Shown here: one piece after another, positions 25,511-34,995 of the stretch | How positions within the stretch are numbered: the first letter of the stretch is position 1 | How the letters are laid out: each line of letters starts with the position of its first letter | Source: Larkinella punicea | Lineage (GTDB): Bacteria > Bacteroidota > Bacteroidia > Cytophagales > Spirosomataceae | Direction: 5' to 3' | Assembly (NCBI RefSeq): GCF_003334855.1 | Contig: NZ_QOWE01000014.1 | Location: forward strand, 62,001-126,000 | DNA: 64,000 nucleotides | Program-made: the position numbers and the translations under genes | Notes under the pieces: model-generated | Database searches by the model: none | Told to the model about the DNA's origin: nothing | The model's input: only the letters and a program-made list of their open reading frames with translations

Positions 25511-25608
25511 AGACTGTTTTTTCAAAAAAAGTATGTAGGGTTAATTTAACGCTTCATCAGGAGATCCGGATGGGTTATTTATTGATCGTCCAATTCCGGG
25601 TCGATTCT

Positions 25609-27012
25609 CTAGCGGTAGCCTTCGTTCTGATCCAGATTCTTGTTGGAATCGATGTCCGCCAGGGGAATCGGGAAAACCTGCCGTCCCGCGTTCGTCAGCG
25701 TAATCGGCGGACCATTTTTCCGGGCAACAGCCACCAGTTTGGTCATGGCCTGGTTGGTCCGGACCAGATCGAAGAAGCGGTGGCCTTCAAACGCCAGCTC
25801 AATTTTCCGTTCCTGCCAGATGGCCTGCAAGGTCGGCTGCAAACCGGTGACCGTCGAAGCGGCCAGTCCGGCCCGCGTTCTGATCCGGTTCAGATCGGCC
25901 AACGCACCGGTCAGGTTTCCGGTTTGGGCCAGGGCTTCCGCCCGGTTCAGATACACCTCGGCAATCCGCAGAATATGAACGTTATCGATGTTACCGGCTT
26001 TCTGGTATTTCGTCGAGTAATAGACACCGACCACATTGTCACGGGCCGTCATTTTTCCCCGCACATCGCTTGGATTGGCAATCAGTTCGGCGTAGAATCC
26101 TTCGTGAATGGCAATGTCGCCCCGGCCACCCATACTGGACGGAAAATACCAGTTGCGAAGACCGCTCTGGTCGGTGGAACCAAAGGCTAGTTCAAAAATG
26201 GATTCGGTAGAAAAAGCCCCCGAGAAAATCGATTCGTAAGAACCCAGCAAGGCATATTTACTGTCGTTGATGACCAGGTTGGCATACTCGATCACTTTCT
26301 GGGGCTGGTTGGTATACAGATACAGGCGGGAAAGCAGCGCCCGGGCGGTTCCCTTCACGGCCTGCGAACGGGTGGTCGTGATGTTCGCGTGCGTTTCCGG
26401 CAATAGCTCAAGCGACTTCAGAAGATCGCTTTCCACCTGCGCATAGGACTCCACCAGCGTAGACCGGCTCGGAAACAACGAATCATCGACCTGCTTGGAA
26501 GGCTTCAGCACCAGCGGAATGCCCATCGTCCCTACTACACCCGGCACGCCCCCGTATGACCGGGTCAGGTCAAAAAACGTCAGGCCCCGGATAAAATACG
26601 CCTGCCCCAGAATGGCGTTCTTGGTGGCATCCGGAATGTCCGTCAGGGTCGGAACGGCTTCGATCAGCGTGTTCGCGATGTTGACCGCGCGGTAGGCCCG
26701 GGTCCACATGGCGGCATTTTCCCGGTTGGCCGGTGCCGTAACGTAGGTGTCCATTTCCCGGTAAAAATCCCAGGTTCCCACGCTCTGTGAAATATCGGCT
26801 GCGACATCGCCCATCAGGATGAAGTTTCGCCCGTAATAGTTTCCGTCCTGGAGCTGGTTATACATCCCGGCCATGGCCGCGGTGGCACCTTTCAGGTTGG
26901 TAACGGCCACGCTTTCCGACACCTCGGCCTGCGGTTCCTGCTCCAGCACATCACAGGCCGTCAATACACTGCACAAAGCAGTGGTCAGAAGAATATGATT
27001 CAGTCTTTTCAT
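25609..27012 (-). CDS. SusD/RagB family nutrient-binding lipoprotein, copy 1
   Basis: About 467 residues from ATG 27012 (MKRLNHILLTTALCSVLTAC). The lipobox LTAC places Cys20 as the lipidated residue, so it is an outer-leaflet lipoprotein. TPR-like helices follow (GQAYFIRGLTFFDLTRSYGG is the signature region). The C-terminus has the family block RIRTRAGLA...IWQERKIELAFEGHRFFDLVR and ends in DQNEGY. It pairs with the SusC immediately upstream (48-bp gap) to capture a glycan or peptide. The ligand is not predictable from sequence. Confidence 0.92.
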   Translation of the reverse strand: MKRLNHILLTTALCSVLTACDVLEQEPQAEVSESVAVTNLKGATAAMAGMYNQLQDGNYYGRNFILMGDVAADISQSVGTWDFYREMDTYVTAPANRENAAMWTRAYRAVNIANTLIEAVPTLTDIPDATKNAILGQAYFIRGLTFFDLTRSYGGVPGVVGTMGIPLVLKPSKQVDDSLFPSRSTLVESYAQVESDLLKSLELLPETHANITTTRSQAVKGTARALLSRLYLYTNQPQKVIEYANLVINDSKYALLGSYESIFSGAFSTESIFELAFGSTDQSGLRNWYFPSSMGGRGDIAIHEGFYAELIANPSDVRGKMTARDNVVGVYYSTKYQKAGNIDNVHILRIAEVYLNRAEALAQTGNLTGALADLNRIRTRAGLAASTVTGLQPTLQAIWQERKIELAFEGHRFFDLVRTNQAMTKLVAVARKNGPPITLTNAGRQVFPIPLADIDSNKNLDQNEGYR

Positions 27013-27060
27013 GGCGTCAATTTTAAATGGGTACATCATGTCAGTAGCGGTTGAGAACGA

Positions 27061-30051
27061 TTAAAAACTCACGTTGATACCAGCCATATACACCCGTGGT
27101 TGCGGCATCGTGTAGAACTCGATGCCCTGCGTGAGGTTGGTAGCCGCCGTTCCGGTCAGTTCCGGGTCCAAACCGGTGTACTTCGTGAACGTCAGGACAT
27201 TCTGGCCGGACACGTAAACCCGCGCACTCGACAGCTTAATTTTGCTCAACAGCGTAGCTGGCAGGCTGTAACCGATCGACAGGTTTTTCAGACGCATGTA
27301 CGAACCATCTTCCAGAAAGCGCGAAGGGCGCAGATTGCCCGAATAGTTTTCCGCCGTCATTTTCGGGATCATCGTTTCATCACCCGGTTTTTGCCAGCGA
27401 TCCAGTTGGCTCGTCATGAAGTTGGTATTCCGCGTACCGCCGTGTTCCTGGAAAAAGCGGTTCCAGTGCAACTGCATGTTTCCATAAGAATACTGGAAGA
27501 AGAACATCAGGTCGAAGCCTTTGTAAGACAGCGTGTTGGTAATCCCGCCGAAGAAATCCGGGTTGGCGTTGCCCACGATTTTGCGATCAACGTTGGCATC
27601 AAACTTGCCATCACCATTCACATCCGTAAAAATGGGCGCTCCCGTTTCCCGGTTGACGCCGGTTTGCTCGTGGAAATAGAACGAATACATGGAGTAGCCC
27701 TCTTCGTAGCGGTAAATATCCCGGTTGTAGACGGTGAACGGCGCAGCCAGCTTGGTCAGGCGGTTTCTGTTGGTGGCAATGTTAAAGTTCACATTCCAGT
27801 CGAGCTTGTCTGCTCCACCGCGCAGGACGTCGGCATTGATACCCAGTTCGACCCCACTGTTCTGCACCGAACCGTAGTTCTGCACCAGCGTATTGAAACC
27901 GGACGTCCGGGGAACCGGAACAGCCAGCAACAGATCGCGCGTATTCTTGACGTAATAGTCGGCGGTAATTTTCAGGCGGTTTTTCAGGAGGCCCAGATCA
28001 AGCCCGATGTTGCTTTGCTCTGTGGTTTCCCATTTCAGATTGGGATTGGCCAACTGGACGGGTGCCGTTCCCGGCAAGTTCACATACGCCGAAGAACCGG
28101 ACACATCGCCCAGATCGTTCAGGTTGCCACCCCAGAGGCCCAGGGATTGAAAATTCGTAATCCCGCTCTGGTTCCCCGTAAAACCGTAGCTGGCCCGGAG
28201 TTTCAGTACATTGATCGCCGACACCGACTTCATGAACGACTCTTCGGAGAGCAGCCAGCCCACGGACACCGACGGGAATGTTCCCCAGCGATTGGCCACC
28301 CCAAACCGGGAAGAACCATCGCGCCGGACGTTCACCGTGGCCAGGTATTTGTTTTTGTAGTCGTATACAAACCGGCCAAACACCGAAGCGATTCCCCAAC
28401 TGGAACCTTCCGACGTACCGGTTTGAACAGCCGCCGAGATGATTCTGCGGAAGTCATTGCTGGGAAATTGCTGGCCCGTCGCCGACGTCCGGCTGAAAAC
28501 CGATTCCTGAACCGACGTTCCCACCAGTGCATTGATCGAGTGATTGCCGAAACTCCGCTGGAACGTCAACACGTTCTCCTGCACCCAGTTATCATCCCGC
28601 GTGTTGACCGAACGGGCCGAGCCGTTGACCGCAGCACCGTTGTTCAGAAACGTGTCGTCGTAGAGATCTTCCTGGATGTTGCTGTAATCCAGACTGAAGC
28701 TGGACCGCAGACTCAAACCCGGTATAATGTCGTATTGGGCGTATACATTGGCCAGAAACCGGTTGGTCGACATCGTGATGTCGTTGTGCTCAACAGCCGC
28801 CAGCGGGCTTTCGAAGGTACCGAACTTGGTATACGAACCATTGGTCTGGTAGAAAGGCAGGTTGGGCGGCAGAAAGAAAGAGCCTTCCAGTGCCCCGGAA
28901 ATGTTGTCGTCGTTCCGAACCCGGTTCCGGAAGTTCCGGGAGAACAGGACGCTGGTTCCGACTTTCACTTTGTTGATGGGCGTAAAGTCGAGGTTGACCC
29001 GGCCGCTCGTCCGTTTGAAATCCGAGCCTTTGATCACCGCTTCCTGAAAGAAATTGTTAACCGAAACCAGGTACTGAATTTTGTCGGTACCACCCGTAAT
29101 CGACAGGTCATGGTTGCGCAGAAGTCCGTTCTGAAAAACCGGCTCTCTCCAGTCGGTGTTGATGGTTCCGGCCGGATTGGCATACGGAGCCGCCTGGCCG
29201 TTGTTGACGGATGCTTCGTTGATCAACGTTTCGAAGGTCGTTCCGTCGACCACGGCGGGTTTGCGCCACAGGTTTTGCGTACCGATGTAGGTACCAAAGC
29301 TGATCTTAGCTTTTTTATTGGCTCCGCGTTTGGTGGTAATCAACACGACACCATTGGCCGCCCGCGCCCCGTAAATCGCGGTGGCAGAGGCATCTTTCAG
29401 AATTTCCATGGAGGCAATGTCGGCCGGGTTGATGTCGGCGATGGGGTTGGTGGTGCTTCCGCCCAGGCCAATCGCCGAAAGGCTGCCCGACTGGATCGGA
29501 ATACCGTCGACGACGTACAGCGGATCGCTGGAGCCGTTGATGGAAGTGGTTCCCCGCACCCGGACCATCATGCCGCCCCCGGGCGTACCGGAGTTGGCAC
29601 TCACCTGCACCCCGGCGGCCCGGCCCTGCAGGAGTTGGTCGCTGCTCGGAGCCGGAATGTTTTCGATGGCTTTACCGCTTACCGACGCGATGGAACCCGT
29701 GATGGTTTTCTGGGCCTGTGTTCCGTAGCCCGTCACAATCACTTCCGTTAAAATCTTGGTATCGGTTACCAGGACGACGTCGATTTTCGACTGGTTTCCG
29801 ATGGTCACTTCTTTATTCTGGAACCCAATGGACGAAAAAACCAACGTTCCGCCTTTGGTACTGATGCTGAGCTGATAGGCGCCATTGGCATCGGTGGTCG
29901 TGCCAATCGAAGTGCCTTTCAGCACCACATTCACGCCCGGTATGCCGGTATTTTCTTCCTGGCTGTTCACGATCCCTCTCAGGATGCGATCCTGCGCATG
30001 CAGAAGATGGGCGGAAAAAATAAGAATAAGAACAGTAGCAATTTGCTTCAT
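27061..30051 (-). CDS. SusC/RagA family TonB-linked outer membrane protein, copy 1
   Basis: About 996 residues from ATG 30051 (MKQIATVLILIFSAHLLHAQ, a signal peptide). A carboxypeptidase-like domain (about 25-100) is followed by the plug with VIVTGYGTQ, LLQGRAAGVQV, LYVVDGIPIQSG and ATAIYGARAANGVVLITTK, all signature SusC features. A large barrel follows, ending in a Phe-terminated strand (MAGINVSF). It forms the lidded importer with the adjacent SusD. A promoter match at 30466-30497 would give an unusually long leader of about 400 nt. Confidence 0.94.
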   Translation of the reverse strand: MKQIATVLILIFSAHLLHAQDRILRGIVNSQEENTGIPGVNVVLKGTSIGTTTDANGAYQLSISTKGGTLVFSSIGFQNKEVTIGNQSKIDVVLVTDTKILTEVIVTGYGTQAQKTITGSIASVSGKAIENIPAPSSDQLLQGRAAGVQVSANSGTPGGGMMVRVRGTTSINGSSDPLYVVDGIPIQSGSLSAIGLGGSTTNPIADINPADIASMEILKDASATAIYGARAANGVVLITTKRGANKKAKISFGTYIGTQNLWRKPAVVDGTTFETLINEASVNNGQAAPYANPAGTINTDWREPVFQNGLLRNHDLSITGGTDKIQYLVSVNNFFQEAVIKGSDFKRTSGRVNLDFTPINKVKVGTSVLFSRNFRNRVRNDDNISGALEGSFFLPPNLPFYQTNGSYTKFGTFESPLAAVEHNDITMSTNRFLANVYAQYDIIPGLSLRSSFSLDYSNIQEDLYDDTFLNNGAAVNGSARSVNTRDDNWVQENVLTFQRSFGNHSINALVGTSVQESVFSRTSATGQQFPSNDFRRIISAAVQTGTSEGSSWGIASVFGRFVYDYKNKYLATVNVRRDGSSRFGVANRWGTFPSVSVGWLLSEESFMKSVSAINVLKLRASYGFTGNQSGITNFQSLGLWGGNLNDLGDVSGSSAYVNLPGTAPVQLANPNLKWETTEQSNIGLDLGLLKNRLKITADYYVKNTRDLLLAVPVPRTSGFNTLVQNYGSVQNSGVELGINADVLRGGADKLDWNVNFNIATNRNRLTKLAAPFTVYNRDIYRYEEGYSMYSFYFHEQTGVNRETGAPIFTDVNGDGKFDANVDRKIVGNANPDFFGGITNTLSYKGFDLMFFFQYSYGNMQLHWNRFFQEHGGTRNTNFMTSQLDRWQKPGDETMIPKMTAENYSGNLRPSRFLEDGSYMRLKNLSIGYSLPATLLSKIKLSSARVYVSGQNVLTFTKYTGLDPELTGTAATNLTQGIEFYTMPQPRVYMAGINVSF

Positions 30052-30465
30052 TGGATGAGTTGATTTTGGGTTACACAAACTCCGGTGGAGGTGGGCAACG
30101 GACGTAGCAGCCTTCCCGGATCTACTAGTCCGGTGATTGGGGTCGATTCATTTCCGTTTGCAAACAGGTTACGCTCTAGCCGGATACGCTTGGCAAACAA
30201 GCCAGCGTGCCTGGCAGGCAGATCGGACGCCGTAGACGAGTCGGTATTCGTGTATTTGAAAAACCAGCAACTGTTAATGTACAGGCCTGGCAGCAGTATG
30301 TAAGAAAGTAGTAGCCATGATAACTCGTGGTTAGAAATGGGAAACTCCGTCTGAATTGGTTTCAAACGGCTACTTTTCTTGCTTGACTGGAAGGGAATAA
30401 ACAGAGCTGGCGGATGACGCAAACCCTGAAAATGCAACTGGAGAGTTACGAAGAATATTCTTTGG

Positions 30466-30497
30466 CAAATTTAGGAAAAAGCCAATTTTAATGCAAA
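30466..30497 (-). promoter_or_regulatory. Promoter of the SusC-SusD-BNR operon
   Basis: On the minus strand TTTG (30497-30494), a 20-bp spacer and TAAATTTG (30473-30466) match the Bacteroidota TTTG...TAnnTTTG consensus at both boxes. Transcription would start near 30459. Confidence 0.5.
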
Positions 30498-31191
30498 GAA
30501 AATGATCAATAATATTTTCTTTTATTTTAAACTTCAACAGTGTTTTTTATTGTAAAACCAAAATGTAGCTTATTATTTTCTCCACCCATCGTCAAATAGA
30601 CGGAATATATTGTACATCGAAACAATTGGATTGGTACGCATTTATATTGGTTTTTCCCTGATTGTTCAAAACAAAGTAAACCGAATTTTGCACTATTCTT
30701 TTATATTGTTTTTTCTATCTGCGAAAATCATTAGTTGTCAAAATTAAAATACTGTTAAACTTGACATCGGTTGGATTGCTTCTAATATTTGGGAGGAGTT
30801 TACGAAATATTTACAAGGCTTACCATCCGTTACCCGCTTCCAGCCGCACTCGAAGCCCGTAGCGAAAACCAGCAGTTGACATAACAACTGTATCGGGTTG
30901 TCATTGACAATCCTGATCTTTCATCATTGCGTATTGTAACAGGTTTTTACAACCTGAACGGATTTTTGTGTGCATTGCCACTCTGGAAGGGGAGCAGCAG
31001 GAAAGCACGGAAAACGGTTTGGGATTTTGTATAAAGAACCTGAAGATCTTGCTTGATTGGTATACCGGCCCGACTGTCTCCGACCGACGAGTTATGTGCG
31101 GCCTGACCCGGCGTGTTCGGAGCAGTCGTTGCCCGGTGTTTTACCAGAAAATACTTCCCACAGATGTCGTGCTCTTGGGCCAATGCCTGAC

Positions 31192-31221
31192 TTGTACGGC
31201 CCTGCACAACTCTTATCTTTC
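31192..31221 (+). promoter_or_regulatory. Promoter directly upstream of BNR hydrolase 2
   Basis: TTG (31192-31194), a 19-bp spacer and TATCTTTC (31214-31221) match the -33/-7 pattern except for the final base. The -7 box ends only 4 bases before the ATG at 31226, so the transcript would be almost or fully leaderless. Confidence 0.45.
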
Positions 31222-31225
31222 GTTC

Positions 31226-34200
31226 ATGAAAAATCATTTATCAGCATCTTTTTTGGGCAATCGGGCCTCAGCCGCCGTTGCGTGGGTCGTGCTGGGTCTG
31301 CTCCTGAGCCCCAGCCTGGCCGTGGCCCAGCGAAAAGCCAAAACCGCATCCCCAACCCCAGCCGTTTCTTCACTTTCGGAAAGTCTTTTCAACGGCTTAC
31401 GGTGGCGTAACGTCGGGCCGTTCCGGGGTGGGCGCTCCCTGGCAGCCGCCGGCCACGTCGATCAACCCCTTACTTACTACTTCGGAACCACCGGCGGTGG
31501 CGTCTGGAAAACCGTCGATGGCGGGGCCAACTGGCTTTCGATTTCCGACAGCACATTCAAATCCAGTTCGGTTGGTGCGATTGTTGTCGCCCCTTCCGAT
31601 CCGAACATCATCTACGTCGGCATGGGCGAATCCGATATTCGGAGTAACATTTCGTACGGCGACGGCGTCTACAAATCGACCGATGCCGGCAAGACCTGGA
31701 AACACATGGGCCTGAAAATGGCCGACGCCATTGGCAACATCGAAGTCCATCCCCAAAACCCCGACATTGCCTACGTGGCCGCTTTGGGCAACCCGTTTGC
31801 CCCGAACAAGGAACGCGGTGTTTTCCGGACCACCGACGGCGGCAAATCCTGGAAACACATTCTGGCTAAAAACGACAGCACGGGTGCCGCCGTGGTGGAA
31901 CTCGACCCCAACAATCCATCGATCGTTTACGCATCGATGTGGCAGGCCTACCGCAACAGCTACATGATGAGCAGCGGTGGACCGGGTTGCGGTTTATACA
32001 AATCGACCGACGGCGGTGACACCTGGATCAGCCTGCACGACAAACCGGGTATGCCCAAAGGTCTCCTCGGAAAAATCGGTATCACGGTTTCGCCGGTCAA
32101 CTCCAACCGCCTGTATGCGATGGTCGAAAATGCCAAAGGCGGTTTGTACCGGTCCGATAATGCGGGCATGACCTGGCAACTGATCAACGAAGACAAAAAC
32201 CTGTGGCAACGTCCGTGGTATTACATGATGCTGGCGGCCGACCCACAAAACGAAAACGGCCTGATCATCCTGAACGTAAATGCGTTAAAGTCGTACGACG
32301 GCGGTAAAACCTTCGCCCGGATTCCGGTTCACCACGGCGATACGCACGACATCTGGTGGAATCCGAAGAACCCCCAAAACTTCATCATTGCCGACGACGG
32401 CGGGGCCGAAGTGACCTACAACGGCGGGGCAACGTTCTCCGACATCGACATTCCGACGGCGCAGTTTTACCACGTTTCGCTCGATAACGACTTTCCGTAT
32501 AACCTCTACGGTGCGCAGCAGGACAATTCGGCGATCCGGATTGCCAGCCGGACGACGGATTTCTCGATTGGTGCTGGTGCCTGGTATCAGGTGGCCGGTG
32601 GCGAGTCGGGTTACATTACGTCCGACCCCAACAATCCCGAAGTGACGTTTGGGGGAAGCTACGACGGTTTGATCACCCGCTACGACAAGGCGACCGATCA
32701 GAACCAGCGCATCAACGTCTACCCGGACTACAGCATGGGCGCGCCTTCCGCCGACCGGAAATACCGGTTTCAGTGGACGTTCCCGATTGTTTTTTCTCCG
32801 CACGACCCCAAAGCCCTGTATGTGACCTCGCAGCACGTTCACCGCAGCTACGATTACGGCCATACGTGGGAAGACCTCAGCCCAGATTTGACGCGCAATG
32901 ACCCGAAAACGCAGGGCGATACGGGCGGGCCGATTACGAAAGACAATACGGGTGCAGAAACCTTTCCGACGGTTTTCACCTTCGCGGAATCACCCATCGA
33001 GAAAAACGTATTCTGGGCGGGTTCCGACGACGGTTTGATGCACATCAGCCGCGACGGTGCCAAAAGCTGGCAGAAAATTACCCCGCCGACTTCGCAACTG
33101 CCCGAATGGGCCATCATGAGCATGATTCACCCGTCGGAGCACACGACCGGCAAGGCCTATCTGGCGGCCAAACGCTATATGTCGGGCGACCGGAAACCGT
33201 ATCTGTTCAAAACGACGGATTATGGCCAAACCTGGACATCGATCACGGCAGGCATTCCGGCGGACGAATATTGTCACGTGGTTCGGGAAGATCCCAACAA
33301 AGCCGGTTTGTTGTATGCCGGTACCGAACGTGGTGTGTATGTATCCTTCAACGATGGAACCTCCTGGCAGAAGCTGAATCTCAACCTGCCCATTACGCCC
33401 ATCCGCGACCTCCAGATTCACAAACGGGAAAAAGACCTGGTGGTGGCCACGCACGGCCGGTCGTTTTGGATCATGGACGACATTACGCCCCTGCACGAGA
33501 TCGCCGATCAGCAGGCCAAAGGCACGTTAGCCGGCAAATCGGTGCATTTGTTCAAACCACGTCCGGCCTACCGGATGGACGGCGGCACCGAAAACCTGCG
33601 CAGCGGTCCCTCGCTGGACGAAGGCGAAAACGCGCCTAATGGCGTTCTGGTGCGGTATTACCTGAAAAACAAACCGGCGAAGGAACTGAAGTTGCTCTTC
33701 ATGACCACGGCGGGTGATACGATCATCACGTATTCCAATACCAAAGACAAAAAAGGAACACCGCTGAAAATCGCGAAGGAATTTTACGACGATGCGACAG
33801 CAAAAAGACCGGGAACGGCTCCGGCGCTTTCGGGCATGAACGCGTTTGTCTGGGACATGCGGTATCCGGATGTAACCCCGGTCGATGGCATCAACGTGAT
33901 GTGGACGGGACGCGGAACGGGGGCCAAAGTGGTGCCGGGGCAATACAAAGTCCGGCTTTTGCTGGGCGATTCGCTGGTGGCCGAACAACCGTTCGAAATC
34001 CTGAAAGATCCCCGTTTGAAGCTGACGGATGCGGATTACAAAGCGCAGTTTGACCTGTTGTCGAAAATCAACAACAAGCTGTCGGAAACCCACAAGGGCG
34101 TCAACCAGATTCGCCAGATCCGGAATCAGGTGAGCGGGTATATGAAGGACGTGAAAGACCCGGCGGTGGCGGCAAAATTCAAGAAAGTAACGCAACCGAT

Positions 34201-34486
34201 GCTCGAAACGCTGGACAAACTGGAGTCGGAGCTGATGCAGCCGAAATCAAAAGCACAGCAGGACGCCCTGGCCTATCCCATCCGCCTGAATGATAAGCTG
34301 GCGGGGGTTAGCTCGGTGGTTTCCTCGGCCGACACCAAGCCGACCAAATCGTCTTACACGGTTTATGAAGCCCTGGAAAAACAGGTCGACGGTTCCCTGA
34401 CGAAACTGAAAGACATTATCAATCAGCAGGTTCCGGAGTTCAACCGACTCGTAACCGAGCAACGCATCCCGGCCATTACGCCGTAA
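31226..34486 (+). CDS. Exported BNR/sortilin-type beta-propeller hydrolase (VPS10-like), copy 2
   Basis: About 1086 residues from ATG 31226 (MKNHLSASFLGNR). The signal peptide ends at LAVAQRK. As in copy 1, Asp-box blades recur: KTVDGGANW, KSTDAGKTW, RTTDGGKSW, KSTDGGDTW and RSDNAGMTW, then a second propeller, the block ATHGRSFWIMDDI, a beta-sandwich region and a helical tail with KINNKLSETHKGVNQIRQIR. Domain order is the same as in 22439-25510, so the two are paralogues. It is divergent from the SusCD operon and probably works on the same kind of substrate. Catalytic function is not proven for this family. Confidence 0.82.
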   Translation: MKNHLSASFLGNRASAAVAWVVLGLLLSPSLAVAQRKAKTASPTPAVSSLSESLFNGLRWRNVGPFRGGRSLAAAGHVDQPLTYYFGTTGGGVWKTVDGGANWLSISDSTFKSSSVGAIVVAPSDPNIIYVGMGESDIRSNISYGDGVYKSTDAGKTWKHMGLKMADAIGNIEVHPQNPDIAYVAALGNPFAPNKERGVFRTTDGGKSWKHILAKNDSTGAAVVELDPNNPSIVYASMWQAYRNSYMMSSGGPGCGLYKSTDGGDTWISLHDKPGMPKGLLGKIGITVSPVNSNRLYAMVENAKGGLYRSDNAGMTWQLINEDKNLWQRPWYYMMLAADPQNENGLIILNVNALKSYDGGKTFARIPVHHGDTHDIWWNPKNPQNFIIADDGGAEVTYNGGATFSDIDIPTAQFYHVSLDNDFPYNLYGAQQDNSAIRIASRTTDFSIGAGAWYQVAGGESGYITSDPNNPEVTFGGSYDGLITRYDKATDQNQRINVYPDYSMGAPSADRKYRFQWTFPIVFSPHDPKALYVTSQHVHRSYDYGHTWEDLSPDLTRNDPKTQGDTGGPITKDNTGAETFPTVFTFAESPIEKNVFWAGSDDGLMHISRDGAKSWQKITPPTSQLPEWAIMSMIHPSEHTTGKAYLAAKRYMSGDRKPYLFKTTDYGQTWTSITAGIPADEYCHVVREDPNKAGLLYAGTERGVYVSFNDGTSWQKLNLNLPITPIRDLQIHKREKDLVVATHGRSFWIMDDITPLHEIADQQAKGTLAGKSVHLFKPRPAYRMDGGTENLRSGPSLDEGENAPNGVLVRYYLKNKPAKELKLLFMTTAGDTIITYSNTKDKKGTPLKIAKEFYDDATAKRPGTAPALSGMNAFVWDMRYPDVTPVDGINVMWTGRGTGAKVVPGQYKVRLLLGDSLVAEQPFEILKDPRLKLTDADYKAQFDLLSKINNKLSETHKGVNQIRQIRNQVSGYMKDVKDPAVAAKFKKVTQPMLETLDKLESELMQPKSKAQQDALAYPIRLNDKLAGVSSVVSSADTKPTKSSYTVYEALEKQVDGSLTKLKDIINQQVPEFNRLVTEQRIPAITP

Positions 34487-34617
34487 TGACTTGTGAGAGG
34501 TGAGAAGAAATACGTGAGCGCAAAGACCTGTTCTTCCAGCTTTCACGACTTTCTTCTTTTTCCTTGCTTAACTTGCTTTCAAGACAGTTTCTTGAGACCC
34601 CATTTCACCTCTCTTAA

Positions 34618-34910
34618 GGTCGCATAGCGACCAGATGTTTGTAGCCCAAGTCTGACCGAAGCATAGTTTGGAAGGTCGCATAGCGACCAAATGTTTGTAG
34701 CCCACGTTGCACCGAAGCATAGTTTGGGAGGTCGCATAGCGACCGAATGTTTGTAGCCCAAGTCTCATCGAAGCATAATTTGGAAGGTTGCATAACGACC
34801 AAATATTTGTAGCCCACGTCTCATCGAAGCATAATTTGGGAGGTCGCATAGCGACCGAATGTTTGTAGCCCAAATCTCATCGAAGCATACTTTTTGGTCG
34901 CGTAGCGACC
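34618..34910 (+). repeat. Tandem array of 56-bp units with internal palindrome
   Basis: Units begin at 34618, 34674, 34730, 34786, 34842 and 34896 (steps of 56, 56, 56, 56 and 54 bp). Each opens with the palindrome GGTCGCATAGCGACC, followed by AATGTTTGTAGCCCA and then TCGAAGCATAATTTGG, with few differences among units. The last unit is cut after its palindrome. Because the whole unit is conserved and there are no variable spacers, it is not a CRISPR array. 56 is not a multiple of 3, so it is not a coding repeat. Confidence 0.9.
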
Positions 34911-34928
34911 GAACGGCATCTTCTGTCT

Positions 34929-34995
34929 GATCGCTACGCGACCAAAAGAATCAAAAACAACCTGCTTTCTACAAACATTCGGTCGCTATGCGACC
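34929..34995 (-). repeat. Inverted partial copies of the 56-bp unit
   Basis: GATCGCTACGCGACC (34929-34943) and ACAAACATTCGGTCGCTATG followed by CGACC (34971-34995) are reverse-complement pieces of the array unit, placed just downstream. The array and these copies could pair into one large stem. Confidence 0.75.

Larger units (their letters stand above)
30052..31225. other. Divergent regulatory region between SusC and BNR hydrolase 2
   Basis: About 1.17 kb with no convincing gene and a very AT-rich centre (30450-30800). It holds the presumed SusC promoter on the minus strand (30466-30497) and the presumed promoter of the plus-strand hydrolase (31192-31221). Two palindromes lie next to each other: CAGTTG/CAACTG (30873-30890) and TTGTCATTGACAA (30898-30910). 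The plus frame of the hydrolase stays open back to 30968, but that stretch has no family similarity. Confidence 0.5.

Noticed and set aside
27100-29751. 883-codon open frame on the plus strand
   Set aside because: It is fully antisense to SusC copy 1, whose domains are all intact. Its product is rich in His, Arg and Gly with no family features, typical of an antisense frame in GC-rich coding DNA.
30048-30437. 129-codon minus-strand open frame in the SusC leader
   Set aside because: It overlaps the SusC start and reads through palindromic non-coding sequence; no family features. A regulatory leader is more likely.
30968-31225. 86-residue N-terminal extension of BNR hydrolase 2
   Set aside because: It would place the signal peptide inside the protein; the ATG at 31226 gives a normal signal sequence and follows a promoter match.
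34568-34873. Repeat-encoded small proteins (minus strand) in the 56-bp array
   Set aside because: Overlapping frames arise because the 56-bp unit shifts frame in each copy; there is no consistent protein repeat or start signal.
34618-34910. CRISPR array
   Set aside because: The full 56-bp unit is repeated without variable spacers, and no cas genes are present in the window.
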